Source: Opitutus terrae PB90-1 (GTDB taxonomy: Bacteria > Verrucomicrobiota > Verrucomicrobiia > Opitutales > Opitutaceae). From it: a DNA stretch of 64,000 nt. Below the pieces are notes generated by a model. The model saw nothing but the letters and a program-made list of their open reading frames with translations, did not search any database and had not been told where the DNA came from. The stretch covers positions 868,001 to 932,000 of the forward strand of contig NC_010571.1 of assembly GCF_000019965.1 (NCBI RefSeq), given 5' to 3'. Shown one piece after another: positions 35,116-43,642 of the stretch. The translations under genes were made by a program, and so were the position numbers. Position 1 is the stretch's first letter, and every line of letters starts with the position of its first letter.

Positions 35116-35841
35116 ATGTTCACGATCATCGGCGGAGACGGCAAGGAATACGGTCCGGCAACGGCGGCGCAGGTGCGCTCGTGGATCGCAGCGGGACGTG
35201 CCAATCTGCAGACGAAAGCAAAGGCGCTGGGCACCGATGAGTGGCGCGCGCTCGGCGATTTTCCCGAGTTTGCCGCGCCCGCTGTTCCACCGCCGATGGG
35301 TGGCGTCGCCGAAACGACCATGGTGTCCCCTTCCGGCGCCGCCCTCGCGGGCCGCGGCGCACGACTCGGCGCACGCGTGATCGATTGGATCATCGAGCTG
35401 ATCTGCACTGTGCCCGGCCTGCTGATGATCGGCCCGGACTTCATGCGAATCGTAACGGCCGCGATGCAGGGGCACGAACCCGATGCGAGTGAACTCAACC
35501 TCACGCGACTCGGCATGGGCGGCTTGCTGCTGGCCGGAGGCTGGCTCCTGCAACTCGTCGTGCAGGTGTGGCTGCTCAGTGTGCGCGGCCAATCGATCGG
35601 CAAACTGCTGCTGCGGATACGCGTGGTGCGCCTCGACGACACCAAGGCCGGGTTCGTGCACGCCTGGCTCATGCGCGAGGCGCTGGTGACCTTGATCGGT
35701 GTGGTGGCGGGCCTGCTGCCGTTCGTCGGACCGATTCTGCTCCGGCCGGGATTCCATCTCACCGACTGGTGCTTTATTTTTCGCGACGATCAGCGCTGCG
35801 TCCACGATCTGATCGCCGGCACCAAAGTGGTGCAGGCCTGA
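35116..35841 (+). CDS. GYF-like plus RDD domain membrane protein
   Basis: The product is 241 residues from the ATG at 35116, preceded by GGAG five bases upstream; a start 21 bases earlier is also possible. Residues 1-55 form a GYF_2-like domain (MFTIIGGDGKEYGPATAAQV; WIAAGRANLQTKAKALGTDEW). A Pro/Ala linker leads to an RDD domain (GARLGARVIDWIIELICTVPGLLMIG; SIGKLLLRIRVVRLDDTKAG; DDQRCVHDLIAGTKVV) with three or four membrane segments. RDD proteins are thought to act as small transporters or anchors. Function unknown. It converges with the DoxX gene, with 16 bases between the stops. Confidence 0.88.
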   Translation: MFTIIGGDGKEYGPATAAQVRSWIAAGRANLQTKAKALGTDEWRALGDFPEFAAPAVPPPMGGVAETTMVSPSGAALAGRGARLGARVIDWIIELICTVPGLLMIGPDFMRIVTAAMQGHEPDASELNLTRLGMGGLLLAGGWLLQLVVQVWLLSVRGQSIGKLLLRIRVVRLDDTKAGFVHAWLMREALVTLIGVVAGLLPFVGPILLRPGFHLTDWCFIFRDDQRCVHDLIAGTKVVQA

Positions 35842-35857
35842 TGGCAGGCAACGACGG

Positions 35858-36319
35858 TCACGGCCGTTTTCGCACCCACGCGTCGACCGAGTATCGGCCC
35901 GGCCCGAACGCGAACACGAGCAGCGCCGCGAACAGAAACAGGAACGGCGCCGCACCCGTGAACGCGTCGGGATCGGTCGCGATCGACTGCAGCGCTTGCC
36001 GATCCGCCGTCACGTAGGCCACCAGCATTACGAAAATCAGCGCCGGTGACGCCACGCGGGAAAATAGTCCCACTAACAGCAGCAAGCCGCCCAGGCACTC
36101 GGTCCCGCCCGCCGCCAGCGCGTTGAGCTTGGGCATCGGCAGGTTCAGGCTCGCGAAATACTCGGTTGTTCGTTCGAGGTGCGTGAGTTTGCCCCAGCCA
36201 GTGCGGGTGAACGACCAGCCCCACCATCCCCGGACGACGAGCAGCAGCGGCGATTGCAGCGCTGCGCCGATCCGGGCGAGTGCGGCTTCGATTGCGGTGC
36301 AGGCGGCGACGAATTTCAT
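35858..36319 (-). CDS. DoxX family membrane protein, last gene of the bufferin operon
   Basis: The product is 153 residues with four hydrophobic segments (LLLVVRGWWGWSFTRTGWGK; ALAAGGTECLGGLLLLVGLF; ASPALIFVMLVAYVTADRQA; APFLFLFAALLVFAFGPG). The KLTHLERTTEYFASLNLPMP stretch is typical of DoxX proteins. In bufferin operons a DoxX-type protein is the usual fourth gene (bufD). It begins 54 bases after the DUF2063 gene on the same strand, which supports that assignment. Its precise role, perhaps electron transfer or membrane anchoring during modification, is not established. Confidence 0.88.
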   Translation of the reverse strand: MKFVAACTAIEAALARIGAALQSPLLLVVRGWWGWSFTRTGWGKLTHLERTTEYFASLNLPMPKLNALAAGGTECLGGLLLLVGLFSRVASPALIFVMLVAYVTADRQALQSIATDPDAFTGAAPFLFLFAALLVFAFGPGRYSVDAWVRKRP

Positions 36320-36373
36320 GGCAAAACGAAGAAAGGAGGGGACGAGCGCAGTGGCGGAGTGGGTGTGAGGGAA

Positions 36374-37330
36374 CTAGTCTTGGAGGCGCCGGGTGGTTCG
36401 GCGGCAGAACCATCCCAGCTCGGTCCAAAGCGCGAACCACCCGCGGATCTGCTCCGCAGTTGTCCCCGATCCGGCTTCCGCGACGGCGCGAGCGAGCGGC
36501 TGGCCGTCACGCAAGGCGGTCAGGATTCGGAATGCCGCCGGCTCGAGCCGCTTGTAGTAAAGCTGGTGATTCACCCGATGCACTGCGACCAACACCGGCT
36601 CGCGCCGCAGTCGCGGCAAGGTGGCGGCGGGAGTTTTCCGGACGCCGGTCATCTGCGCATGGCTCGCTGCATTTCGCCAGGCCTCGCGCTGCTTGACGCG
36701 GATCACGTAGTCGTCGACCGGGTGTTGGAGCGCCAACAATGCAAGGTAAGGCTGCAAGCCGAGCCGCAGCCGCGCGGCCGACACCGCCGCCAACGCGGAT
36801 GCGTTCAGCACCGGGAGCGATTCCGCATCGAACGCGACCGTCTGCGCCCATTCGAACCTAGCCATGTCCACTGCCGCGGCCGTGCGCGGCGCGGTCCAAC
36901 CGGGCTCCGCACGAATGAACGCCGCGAGTCGCGAGCAGAGGTTGCGCAGCGTGAAAGAGCGGGACGGACACTCCGCGAGGTAGGCGCGCGCCAGTCGGTG
37001 GAAGCGCCGCCGGCCCAACAACGCGCACAGGCCGGGATTGTCGTCTTCGAAGCAATCGAGCAACCGATACCAATACATCCGGTGATAAATCTGCAGGCGC
37101 TCGAGCGACGTCAGCCGGTCGTTCGGCTTGATGAATTCCCCGGCAAACTCGGCCATGGGACGGCCGTCGATCGCCTGCGCTGGCACCCGGTCACCCACCG
37201 CGAGCGGCCGCACCAGCGCGTCTTTCAGCGCGCGCTGGAACGCGCGCAGTCGGGCTGGCGAGTCCGCCCGCGCCGCCGCCGCCAGACCCTGGCCGCGGAA
37301 TCGCCGATGCGGCGCCGATGACGCTTTCAT
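36374..37330 (-). CDS. bufC: DUF2063/HvfC-BufC family protein, partner of the DUF692 maturase
   Basis: The product is 318 residues. The N-terminal part fits the DUF2063 pattern: RLRAFQRALKDALVRPLA, then RLTSLERLQIYHRMYWYRLL and DCFEDDNPGLCALLGRRRFH, ending LAAFIRAEPGW. The C-terminal half is Leu/Ala-rich with YLALLALQHPVDDYVIRVKQ and REPVLVAVHRVNHQLYYKRL, the typical partner domain. In HvfBC/MbnBC-like pairs this protein binds the precursor peptide and helps the iron maturase. It overlaps the maturase gene by 4 bases (ATGA), so the two are co-translated. A helix-turn-helix-like label in databases (DNA-binding domain) is probably misleading. Confidence 0.85.
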   Translation of the reverse strand: MKASSAPHRRFRGQGLAAAARADSPARLRAFQRALKDALVRPLAVGDRVPAQAIDGRPMAEFAGEFIKPNDRLTSLERLQIYHRMYWYRLLDCFEDDNPGLCALLGRRRFHRLARAYLAECPSRSFTLRNLCSRLAAFIRAEPGWTAPRTAAAVDMARFEWAQTVAFDAESLPVLNASALAAVSAARLRLGLQPYLALLALQHPVDDYVIRVKQREAWRNAASHAQMTGVRKTPAATLPRLRREPVLVAVHRVNHQLYYKRLEPAAFRILTALRDGQPLARAVAEAGSGTTAEQIRGWFALWTELGWFCRRTTRRLQD

Positions 37331-38211
37331 CTCGCGGTCTGGCCGTGCGGCCGACGGCCGATGGCGTCCGTTGCGGCGCGGGCTCCGTCAATAAACTCGT
37401 TCGCCTTGAGCGCCTCGGCATGCACTTCGTCGAAGGACGGGATCTTGTCGTCCCATTCGAGCAAGGTGGCCGTCACCCCGCACCGTCGGGTCGCGTGGGC
37501 GTAGAGCCGCCAGACCGGGTCGAGGACGGGATGGTCGTGCGTATCGAGCGTATATTTTTCGAAATTCGTGTGCCCGGCGACGTGCATCTGCCCCACCCGC
37601 TGGTGCGGCACGTTGTCCACGTAATCGTAGGGATTGAAACCGTGGTTCAGCGACGAGACATAGATATTGTTTACATCGAGCAGAATTCCACAGTCCGCGC
37701 GTTCCACGACCTCGCTGAGGAATTCCCATTCGGTCATCTCGCTCGCGTGAAACTCCGCGTAGCTGCTCACGTTCTCGACGCAGATCGGCACCTCCAGAAA
37801 ATCGCGCACGTGGCGGATTTTTTCGGCGGTGCGCTTGGCCGCCGCGAAGGTGTAGGGCATCGGCAGCAGGTCGTGCGTGTAGGTGCCGTCAACGCTGCCC
37901 CAGCAGAGATGATCGGACAGCCACGGGGTCTTCGTCCGCCGCACCAGCGCTTTCAAGCGCTTCAGGTGCTCGCGGTCCGGCTTGTCGGCCGAACCGAAAT
38001 ACAGGGAGACGCCGTGCTGGACCACTCGATACTGCTCGAGGATCTGGTCGAGCACAGCCAGGGGGCGCCCGCCGCCCACCATAAAATTTTCGGAGATGAT
38101 CTCGAACCAGTCGACGACGGGCTTCCTCTCCAGGATGTGTTGGTAGTGCGGCACGCGAAGTCCGATCCCGATCCCGTAGTCGGTGTGGGCGTTGAAGGCG
38201 TTGGCAGGCAT
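37327..38211 (-). CDS. bufB: DUF692/MbnB-HvfB family multinuclear iron peptide-modifying enzyme
   Basis: The product is 294 residues and complete for the family. Metal-ligand motifs of the TIM-barrel are visible: WFEIISENFMVGGGRPL, WLSDHLCWGSVDGTYTHDL, ICVENVSSYAEF, CGILLDVNNIYVSSLNHGFN and QMHVAGHTNFEKYTLDTHDH. Enzymes of this group use two or three iron ions and oxygen to convert Cys residues of precursor peptides into thiooxazole or oxazolone-thioamide groups. The gene next upstream encodes a Cys-repeat peptide with a signal sequence, its likely substrate, and the next downstream encodes the DUF2063 partner. This is an established system type in Proteobacteria. Confidence 0.94.
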   Translation of the reverse strand: MPANAFNAHTDYGIGIGLRVPHYQHILERKPVVDWFEIISENFMVGGGRPLAVLDQILEQYRVVQHGVSLYFGSADKPDREHLKRLKALVRRTKTPWLSDHLCWGSVDGTYTHDLLPMPYTFAAAKRTAEKIRHVRDFLEVPICVENVSSYAEFHASEMTEWEFLSEVVERADCGILLDVNNIYVSSLNHGFNPYDYVDNVPHQRVGQMHVAGHTNFEKYTLDTHDHPVLDPVWRLYAHATRRCGVTATLLEWDDKIPSFDEVHAEALKANEFIDGARAATDAIGRRPHGQTAR

Positions 38212-38298
38212 GACGAGCGACGTGGTTGGGTTGAGGTGGATCGAGTGAGTCGAGGCGAAGCGCCAAGCGCAGCCGCAACGACCCAGGGAAAACGGCTC

Positions 38299-38328
38299 GC
38301 AGGCGCCGCCACATCGGGCTGCGCCTGC
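38299..38328 (-). promoter_or_regulatory. Hairpin between the bufferin precursor and the maturase genes
   Basis: GCAGGCGC (38299-38306) pairs with GCGCCTGC (38321-38328). On the minus strand it follows the precursor stop by about a dozen bases and is followed by GAGCCGTTTTCCC. It could be a partial terminator or a 3' RNA-protecting structure that lowers expression of the downstream genes. Confidence 0.45.
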
Positions 38329-38340
38329 GTCCCGATCCGT

Positions 38341-38622
38341 TTACGAAGCCATCTTCTTCTTTTCGTTGGCGTCCTCCTTCGAGGCGCAACCACCTTTGCC
38401 CTTGCAGGAATTCTTGCCCTTGCAGCCGTTGTCCCCGGCGGCACAACCGCCCTGGCCTTTGCAGGCATTCTTGCCTTTGCAGTCGTGTTTGCCCTTGGCG
38501 TCGTCTTTGGCAATCGGCGTGCCGGCGGCGCCGTCATTCGCGAGGGCACGGGTGGTCAGCGAACCGGCATAGAGCCCGGAAAGCGCCGCGGCGGTGATGA
38601 GCAATCGAGTGGATCTGGTCAT
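38341..38622 (-). CDS. bufA2: Bufferin-type RiPP metallophore precursor (BufA2-like)
   Basis: The product is 93 residues from the ATG at 38620-38622; a longer in-frame version was rejected because this start gives the signal segment STRLLITAAALSGLYAGSLTTRALA. The mature peptide has six Cys in two near-identical blocks, DCKGKNACKGQGGC and GCKGKNSCKGKGGC, then a Lys-rich tail (NEKKKMAS). This is the low-complexity pattern of BufA2-family bufferins, which bind copper in the periplasm after modification of Cys. A gap of 129 bases with a hairpin separates it from bufB, consistent with making more precursor than enzyme. The Cys modification itself cannot be seen in the sequence. Confidence 0.86.
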   Translation of the reverse strand: MTRSTRLLITAAALSGLYAGSLTTRALANDGAAGTPIAKDDAKGKHDCKGKNACKGQGGCAAGDNGCKGKNSCKGKGGCASKEDANEKKKMAS

Positions 38623-38809
38623 GGATGAACTGTGTTTGGGTTGGCGGCCCACTGGCGCAGGCAACGTGCCCGTGCGTATCGGCCGGATGCCATCAGAGGG
38701 AACCCCGCCGGCTTTATTCCGCGGCGGCCACCGCAGCCGTGTCATCAAGGGGGCTCCTGTCACCACGGGCCGTCTCCCACGCCCGGATGCGATCGCGATA
38801 CGCCGACTG

Positions 38810-39781
38810 CTACACGATTCGGTCCGTCATCGGCGCTCCGCTCTGGAACGCCGCGAGGTTTTTGAGGAAGTGTTCGACCAGCGCCTCGTCCTGATCGTGT
38901 CGGCCGCCGGCGGTGTGCGGCGTGATGAAACAATTCGGCGCCGTCCAGAGCGGATGCTCGGGCGGCAGCGGCTCGGGATCCGTCACGTCGAGATACGCCG
39001 CGCCGAGCCGGCCGGACTGCAAAGCCTCGAGCAACGCGTTCTGATCGACCGTCGTGCCACGACCCACGTTGTAGAAGCGCGCCCCGCGCTTGCAACACGC
39101 GAGCCGCCGCGCGTTCACGAAGCCACGCGTCGCGTCGTTCTCCGGTAAAATATTCACCACGTGATCCGCCTCGGCAAGTGCGCTGCTGATCGCCTCGGCG
39201 GGGATCACGCGCACGTTGCGCTCACTCCGCGTCTGCCGCCGGAGCGCCAGCACCGTGACGCGAAACGGCGCCAGCAGTTCCGCGAGCCTCCGTCCGATCG
39301 CACCGAAGCCGAGCAGCAGCACGGTCTGCCCGGTCAGCAGCCGGGAGTCGTAGCGCCGCTCCGTGTAATGCCAGGAATGATCCGCGAGCTGGTCCCGCAG
39401 CGACTGCGGCAGCTGGCGGCCAAGGGAGAGCATCATCGCCAGCACGTGTTGCGCGCAGGAGTCCGCGAAGACTCCCGACGAGTTCGTCAGGACGGTGCCA
39501 CGCGCGCGCAGCGCTTCCTTGAACTCGTCCGTGTCATAGCGCGTGTAGCCTGCGGTCGAGAGCTCGATCCAGCGCAGCCGGTCGTGGCGCAGGCAGTCGT
39601 CGACGGCTGGCTGTCCAAACGCGATGTCCGCTTCGCCGATCGTTGGGTCCGGCCGACCGGCGACCAGCACCGAGGCGTTCGCGTTCGCAGAGACGATCAG
39701 CCGGTGCGGTTGCACCGCCTCACGCAGCCGCTGCGCGGCCGGCTCCGCAAACTTCGTATTGCACCAGATCGTCAGGCTCAT
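38810..39781 (-). CDS. D-2-hydroxyacid dehydrogenase, NAD-binding
   Basis: The product is 323 residues. The Rossmann motif is TVLLLGFGAIGRRLAELL, followed by VNILPENDATRGFVN, the catalytic Arg in FYNVGRGTTVDQNALLEAL, Glu in YLDVTDPEPLPPEHPLW and His in NCFITPHTAGG. The N-terminal domain has WIELSTAGYTRYDTDEFKEA. It reduces or oxidises a 2-keto acid / D-2-hydroxyacid with NAD(P); the exact substrate (glyoxylate, hydroxypyruvate or phosphoglycerate) cannot be told apart. It stands 187 bases upstream of the bufferin precursor on the same strand and is probably an independent unit. Confidence 0.92.
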   Translation of the reverse strand: MSLTIWCNTKFAEPAAQRLREAVQPHRLIVSANANASVLVAGRPDPTIGEADIAFGQPAVDDCLRHDRLRWIELSTAGYTRYDTDEFKEALRARGTVLTNSSGVFADSCAQHVLAMMLSLGRQLPQSLRDQLADHSWHYTERRYDSRLLTGQTVLLLGFGAIGRRLAELLAPFRVTVLALRRQTRSERNVRVIPAEAISSALAEADHVVNILPENDATRGFVNARRLACCKRGARFYNVGRGTTVDQNALLEALQSGRLGAAYLDVTDPEPLPPEHPLWTAPNCFITPHTAGGRHDQDEALVEHFLKNLAAFQSGAPMTDRIV

Positions 39782-39805
39782 CGCGTCACCGACCGTGCGG
39801 GACGC

Positions 39806-40231
39806 CTAGCGGTTGGCAACCGTCACCAGCTGGATGACCTGAGTTTCGTTGACGTTGCTGGTCGTGATCGGATGCGCCGACGTGGTCATGTAACGGAGCT
39901 TGCCGCCGACCGCCACGCGCGCCTCGACGTTTACACCGCGCCGCAACACGGCGTCTTCCGCCTGAAACTCCACGCGCACCATGACCGGCATCCGCGGGGG
40001 ATTCGCCACCGTCTCTTCGGCGAGCACCTCGCCGCGGCCGTTGGCCGCCGACACGTCCACCACGCGCACGGTCACCTCCGTGTCCGGCGGCAGCTCTGCC
40101 TGCGTGTTATTGGTCACGGCGCAGTTGAGCACGCGATCCGCGGAAGCGGGCGGCGTCATGTCGACGTGGCCGCAACCGGCACTCAACGTGAGCAGGGCAA
40201 AAAGCAATCCGGCGAGGGGCAACACTTTCAT
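39806..40231 (-). CDS. YbaY/YscW-like lipoprotein
   Basis: The product is 141 residues. The signal segment KVLPLAGLLFALLTLSAGCG ends with the lipobox LSAGC. The mature part (LNCAVTNNTQAELPPDTEVT, then VRVVDVSAANGRGEVLAEET and PVMVRVEFQAEDAVLRRGVN) is the beta-sandwich of the YbaY family, also named type III secretion lipoprotein chaperone YscW. Such proteins are usually stand-alone periplasmic lipoproteins without a known partner. It ends 25 bases from the D-2-hydroxyacid dehydrogenase gene downstream on the same strand, so a two-gene unit is possible. Confidence 0.82.
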   Translation of the reverse strand: MKVLPLAGLLFALLTLSAGCGHVDMTPPASADRVLNCAVTNNTQAELPPDTEVTVRVVDVSAANGRGEVLAEETVANPPRMPVMVRVEFQAEDAVLRRGVNVEARVAVGGKLRYMTTSAHPITTSNVNETQVIQLVTVANR

Positions 40232-40447
40232 TGCAGCTGGAAAAACGCGCCCAAGGTAGTGTTCTTCAGCCAGCTGTCACCATCCAATCACGCTGGCGCG
40301 CGGGTCGTGACGCTCCGGGCCGGCGCGGCTGCTGTGCATTTTTTCCTCCGCCGACTTTCCACCGCGGGCCGCATGTCGGCCAAAATCTGCGCAGCGAAAA
40401 TGATGGAACGCGCGGCGGGCCGCGCCACGGCGCGGTAAGGTGGCTGC

Positions 40448-40681
40448 ATGGCTACTGTTACCGATCGCAACCCTGAAAACGTTCCCGGCCGCTACTATGT
40501 GGATTCCAGCTGCATCGACTGCGATCAGTGCCGCGTGCTCGCGCCCGAGATCTTCGTCCGCAACGCCGACACCGGTCTGACCTACGTGCAGAAACAGCCG
40601 GTGACCGACGAGGAAATCAACCTCGTGGAAGAGGCGCGCACCACCTGCGCGACCGAATCCATCGGCAACGACGGCGAGTGA
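40448..40681 (+). CDS. Ferredoxin, single [4Fe-4S] cluster
   Basis: The product is 77 residues. Cluster ligands are CIDCDQC (CxxCxxC) near residues 22-28 and a distant Cys in ARTTCATES. The fourth Cys is not followed by Pro, a common variant of monocluster ferredoxins; a [3Fe-4S] form is less likely because all four Cys are present. RYYVDSSCIDCDQCRVLAP places it in the group of small ferredoxins. It lies 34 bases upstream of the 2-oxoacid:ferredoxin oxidoreductase, its probable electron donor, and near a complex I operon, its possible electron sink. Confidence 0.93.
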   Translation: MATVTDRNPENVPGRYYVDSSCIDCDQCRVLAPEIFVRNADTGLTYVQKQPVTDEEINLVEEARTTCATESIGNDGE

Positions 40682-40715
40682 TGCTTCGCCGGGCAGCCGC
40701 AGCGACCACGACTCG

Positions 40716-42496
40716 ATGCTTCACGACCTGATCATCGGCATGGCCGGATCGGGCGGAGATGGAATTGTCTCCGCCGGCGAATCCTTGATGTCCGCCGCCG
40801 CCCGGGACGGGTATTACGGCATTCTGACTAAGAGTTTCGGCTCGCAGATTCGCGGCGGGGAATCCTCCTGCCGGTTCCGCGTCGCGACCACGCCCGTGCT
40901 TAATCCCTGTGGCGCGCTCACCGTGGCGGTCGCCCTGAACTGGGAAGACTTTCTCCGGTTCGGCAGCGAGCTGCCGGTGGATGCCGACACGGTCGTCATC
41001 TACGAGCAGAAAACCGGTGTCGAGCCGGCGGCGATTCCGCTGAGCGTCCGGCCGGCGATCGTCCTGCCGGCGCCGATCGAGGAGCTGGCGAAGAAAAGCG
41101 CGGGCACACTGCAGGCGAAAAACAATGTCGTGCTCGGACTGCTCGCCGGCTGGTTCGGACTCGGCCGGGAGTCGATCCTCGCCGGCATCCGCAAGAAATT
41201 TGGCAAGAAAGGCGCCGAGGTTCTGGCCGGCAACGAGCGCGCCTTCGCGGCCGGGCTCGCCTACGCGGACGAGCGGCCGATTGATCCGGCCAAGCGCCTG
41301 GCCCCGCCGACCTCGAGCGGCGGCCAACGCCGGGTCACTGACGGCAACGAGGTCTGCGCCGAGGCGGCGCTATTCGCCGGCTGCAAGTTTTTCGGCGGTT
41401 ATCCGATCACGCCCGCAACGGAGATCATGCAGCATCTCCAACGCGATATCTGGAAACATGGCGGCTCGCTGCTGCAGGCGGAAGATGAGATCGCCGGAGT
41501 CGCCGCCGCGATCGGCGCTTCATTTGCCGGCGTGAAGGCGATGACCGCGACGTCCGGTCCGGGTTTTTCGCTCAAGGCCGAAGCGCTCGGGCTCGCCAGC
41601 GGCGTCGAGCTGCCGCTCGTCTGCGTCAACGTGCAGCGCGGCGGACCGTCGACCGGGCTGCCGACGAAATCCGAGCAGGCAGATCTGTTCGCCGCGGCGT
41701 TCTCCGCCCACGGCGACTCGGTCCGACCGATCCTCGCGCCGATCAGCGTCGAGGACACGTTCGGCGTCACCGTCGAAGCGTTCAACATTGCCGAGGAATT
41801 TCAGACTCCTGTCATCGTGCTCTCCGATCAGGAGATCGCCCAGCGCAAGGACATCATCAATCCGGTCGACACCCGGCCGTTCAAGCTCGTGGAGCGGCTG
41901 AAGCCCACCGCGCAGGAGTTGGAAGACTACACGCGCTTCCGATTCACCGAATCGGGGATCAGCCCGATCAGCCATCCCGGCATGAAGGGCGGCAGTTATC
42001 TCGCGGCCGGCATCGAACACAACGAAGCCGGGGCACCGACCAGTAGCGGCGCCATGCACGGCCGGATGAACGACAAGCGGCTGCACAAGATGAACCCGCT
42101 GAAGCAGCGCCGCGATCTGTTCGTGCTCGAGGGCGACGCCACGCGCCCGTCGGACTGATCAGTTGGGGGAGCGTAGCGGGCGTCGCGCTCGAAGCGGTGC
42201 GGCTGGCGCGCGCCGAAGGCTTGGCGGTCAAGCTGCTCGTGCCGAAACTGCTCTATCCGATCGCCGAACGCATCTACGCCGATTTCTTCGCCTCGCTGCG
42301 GCAGTGCGCCGTCGTCGAACAGTCGCACCAGGGGCAATTGCACAAGATCATCCGGATGTGGGTCGATGTGCCCGCCGGCTTCGCCTCGCTCGCGAAGAGC
42401 GGCGCCAACCCGTTCACGCCGGACGAGGTTCTGGACACCCTCCGCGCAATGACCGCCGCCGCGTCCGCGTCGGCTGGGAAAGGAGCCGCCAAATGA
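40716..42496 (+). pseudogene. korA: 2-oxoacid:ferredoxin oxidoreductase alpha subunit (KorA-like), disrupted by a single frameshift
   Basis: The first frame gives 480 residues to a TGA at 42156-42158. It holds the gamma domain (GMAGSGGDGIVSAGESLMSA; SFGSQIRGGESSCRFRV) and the alpha domain (FFGGYPITPATEIMQHLQRD; QAEDEIAGVAAAIGASFAG; GGPSTGLPTKSEQADLF). The C-terminal part continues in another frame from about 42152: GLISWGSVAGVALEAVRLAR, then VPKLLYPIAERIYADFF and HQGQLHKIIRMW, ending at 42496. Joined they give about 593 residues, the normal length. The gap corresponds to one missing base near 42149 (a G in CCGTCGG would restore ATRPVGLISWGS). No slippery heptamer is seen. It may be a true mutation or a sequencing error. 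Confidence 0.88.
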
Positions 42497-43353
42497 GCGC
42501 CACCGACACCCCCTGCGCCTGTCCCGCGGGCGAAGTGCCGCTGACGGCGAAAGATTTTCGCAGCGACCTGAAGCCGATCTGGTGCCCGGGCTGCGGCGAC
42601 TACGGCGTGGTTACCGCACTCTACCGTGCGCTCGCCAGCATTGGCCGGCCGCCACACGAGATTGCGTTCATTTCGGGCATCGGCTGCTCCAGTCGGATTC
42701 CCGGCTACACGACGGCCTACGGTTTCAACACCGTCCACGGCCGCGCGCTTCCCGTCGCCCAAGGCATCAAGATGGCCAAGCCCGACCTGCTGGTCCTCGT
42801 GGCGGGCGGCGATGGCGACGGTTTCTCGATCGGTGGCGGTCATGTGGCGCACGCGATCCGGCGCAATCTCGATCTGACCTACATCGTGATGGACAACCAT
42901 ATCTACGGCCTGACCAAGGGCCAGTTGTCCCCCACGACCCCGCGCGGCGCCGTCACGCCCAGCAGTTCGCACGGCAGCATGGAGGATCCGGTGAACCCGC
43001 TGCTCTACGTGCTGGCTTACGGCGCCGGCTTCGTCGCCCAGGGGGTGCCGGCAGACATGGACGGACTGACGAAGGTCATCGAGGAAGCGATCCGTTATCC
43101 CGGTTTCTCGTTCGTGAACGTCCAGTCGCCGTGCGTGACCTTCGGCGATCCGGAAGATCAGGCGAAGGTGCAGAAAACGAAGATGCGCAAGCTGGCCGCC
43201 GAGGGACATGATCCGTCAAACCGGCTGCGCGCGATGGAGCTTGCCCAGGAATACGGCACCTCCCTCTACACCGGCGTTTTCTATCGGAATCCCAATCCGC
43301 CGCCGAGCTACGACAGTCTGATCCGCGAGCGACAGAAGACGTTGCAGGCCTAG
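42493..43353 (+). CDS. korB: 2-oxoacid:ferredoxin oxidoreductase beta subunit (KorB-like)
   Basis: The product is 286 residues and starts inside the stop of the alpha subunit (ATGA). Motifs are IWCPGCGDYGVVTALYRALA, with the Cys of CPGCG, GIGCSSRIPGYTTAYGFNTV, LVAGGDGDGFSIGGGHVAHA (TPP-binding) and DNHIYGLTKGQLSPTT. The length and the lack of a delta ferredoxin domain fit two-subunit 2-oxoglutarate:ferredoxin oxidoreductases (KorAB). It decarboxylates a 2-oxoacid to an acyl-CoA and reduces ferredoxin. The substrate is inferred as 2-oxoglutarate from the family; pyruvate or branched chain oxoacids are less likely. The ferredoxin gene sits upstream in the same unit. Confidence 0.93.
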   Translation: MSATDTPCACPAGEVPLTAKDFRSDLKPIWCPGCGDYGVVTALYRALASIGRPPHEIAFISGIGCSSRIPGYTTAYGFNTVHGRALPVAQGIKMAKPDLLVLVAGGDGDGFSIGGGHVAHAIRRNLDLTYIVMDNHIYGLTKGQLSPTTPRGAVTPSSSHGSMEDPVNPLLYVLAYGAGFVAQGVPADMDGLTKVIEEAIRYPGFSFVNVQSPCVTFGDPEDQAKVQKTKMRKLAAEGHDPSNRLRAMELAQEYGTSLYTGVFYRNPNPPPSYDSLIRERQKTLQA

Positions 43354-43377
43354 GAGGTCCAGCGGATGGTCCAAGAC

Positions 43378-43396
43378 GCCTGCGCGGTTAGCAGGC
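43378..43396 (+). terminator. Weak hairpin after korB
   Basis: GCCTGC (43378-43383), loop, GCAGGC (43391-43396). No T-run follows. The remaining 240 bases to nuoA hold no gene; this interval presumably contains the nuo promoter, but I could not define it. Confidence 0.35.
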
Positions 43397-43642
43397 GCCG
43401 CCACCGGCATCCCCAGCGCACGAGCCGGGTCGCGGCCGATGTCACGGAATGACCGGGAGCGCACGGACAAACCCGGTCCGACAGTCCGACTCCGCGCAGA
43501 TTTTGTCCGGTTTCAGCGATCCGCGTGGTGCGCCAAATTATGAGCAGTGGCCGCCAACACCTGCGCGGCAGCTCCCGGAACGCGGCTGTAGAGTAATTCC
43601 GCCCCGCAGGTACGGACCACCGTCCCGTCGGCACTTTCAACT

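Noticed and set aside
42140-42160. Programmed -1 frameshift in korA
   Set aside because: There is no X XXY YYZ slippery heptamer at the junction (codons read CGC CCG TCG GAC TGA), so a mutation or read error is more likely.
42163-42492. Possible upstream extension of korB by 110 residues
   Set aside because: That frame is Arg/Ala-rich and overlaps the frameshifted end of korA, which is conserved in another frame; the ATG overlapping the korA stop is the normal start.
42197-42496. The C-terminal piece of KorA as an independent small gene
   Set aside because: Its sequence is the continuation of the alpha subunit and it has no start signal of its own.
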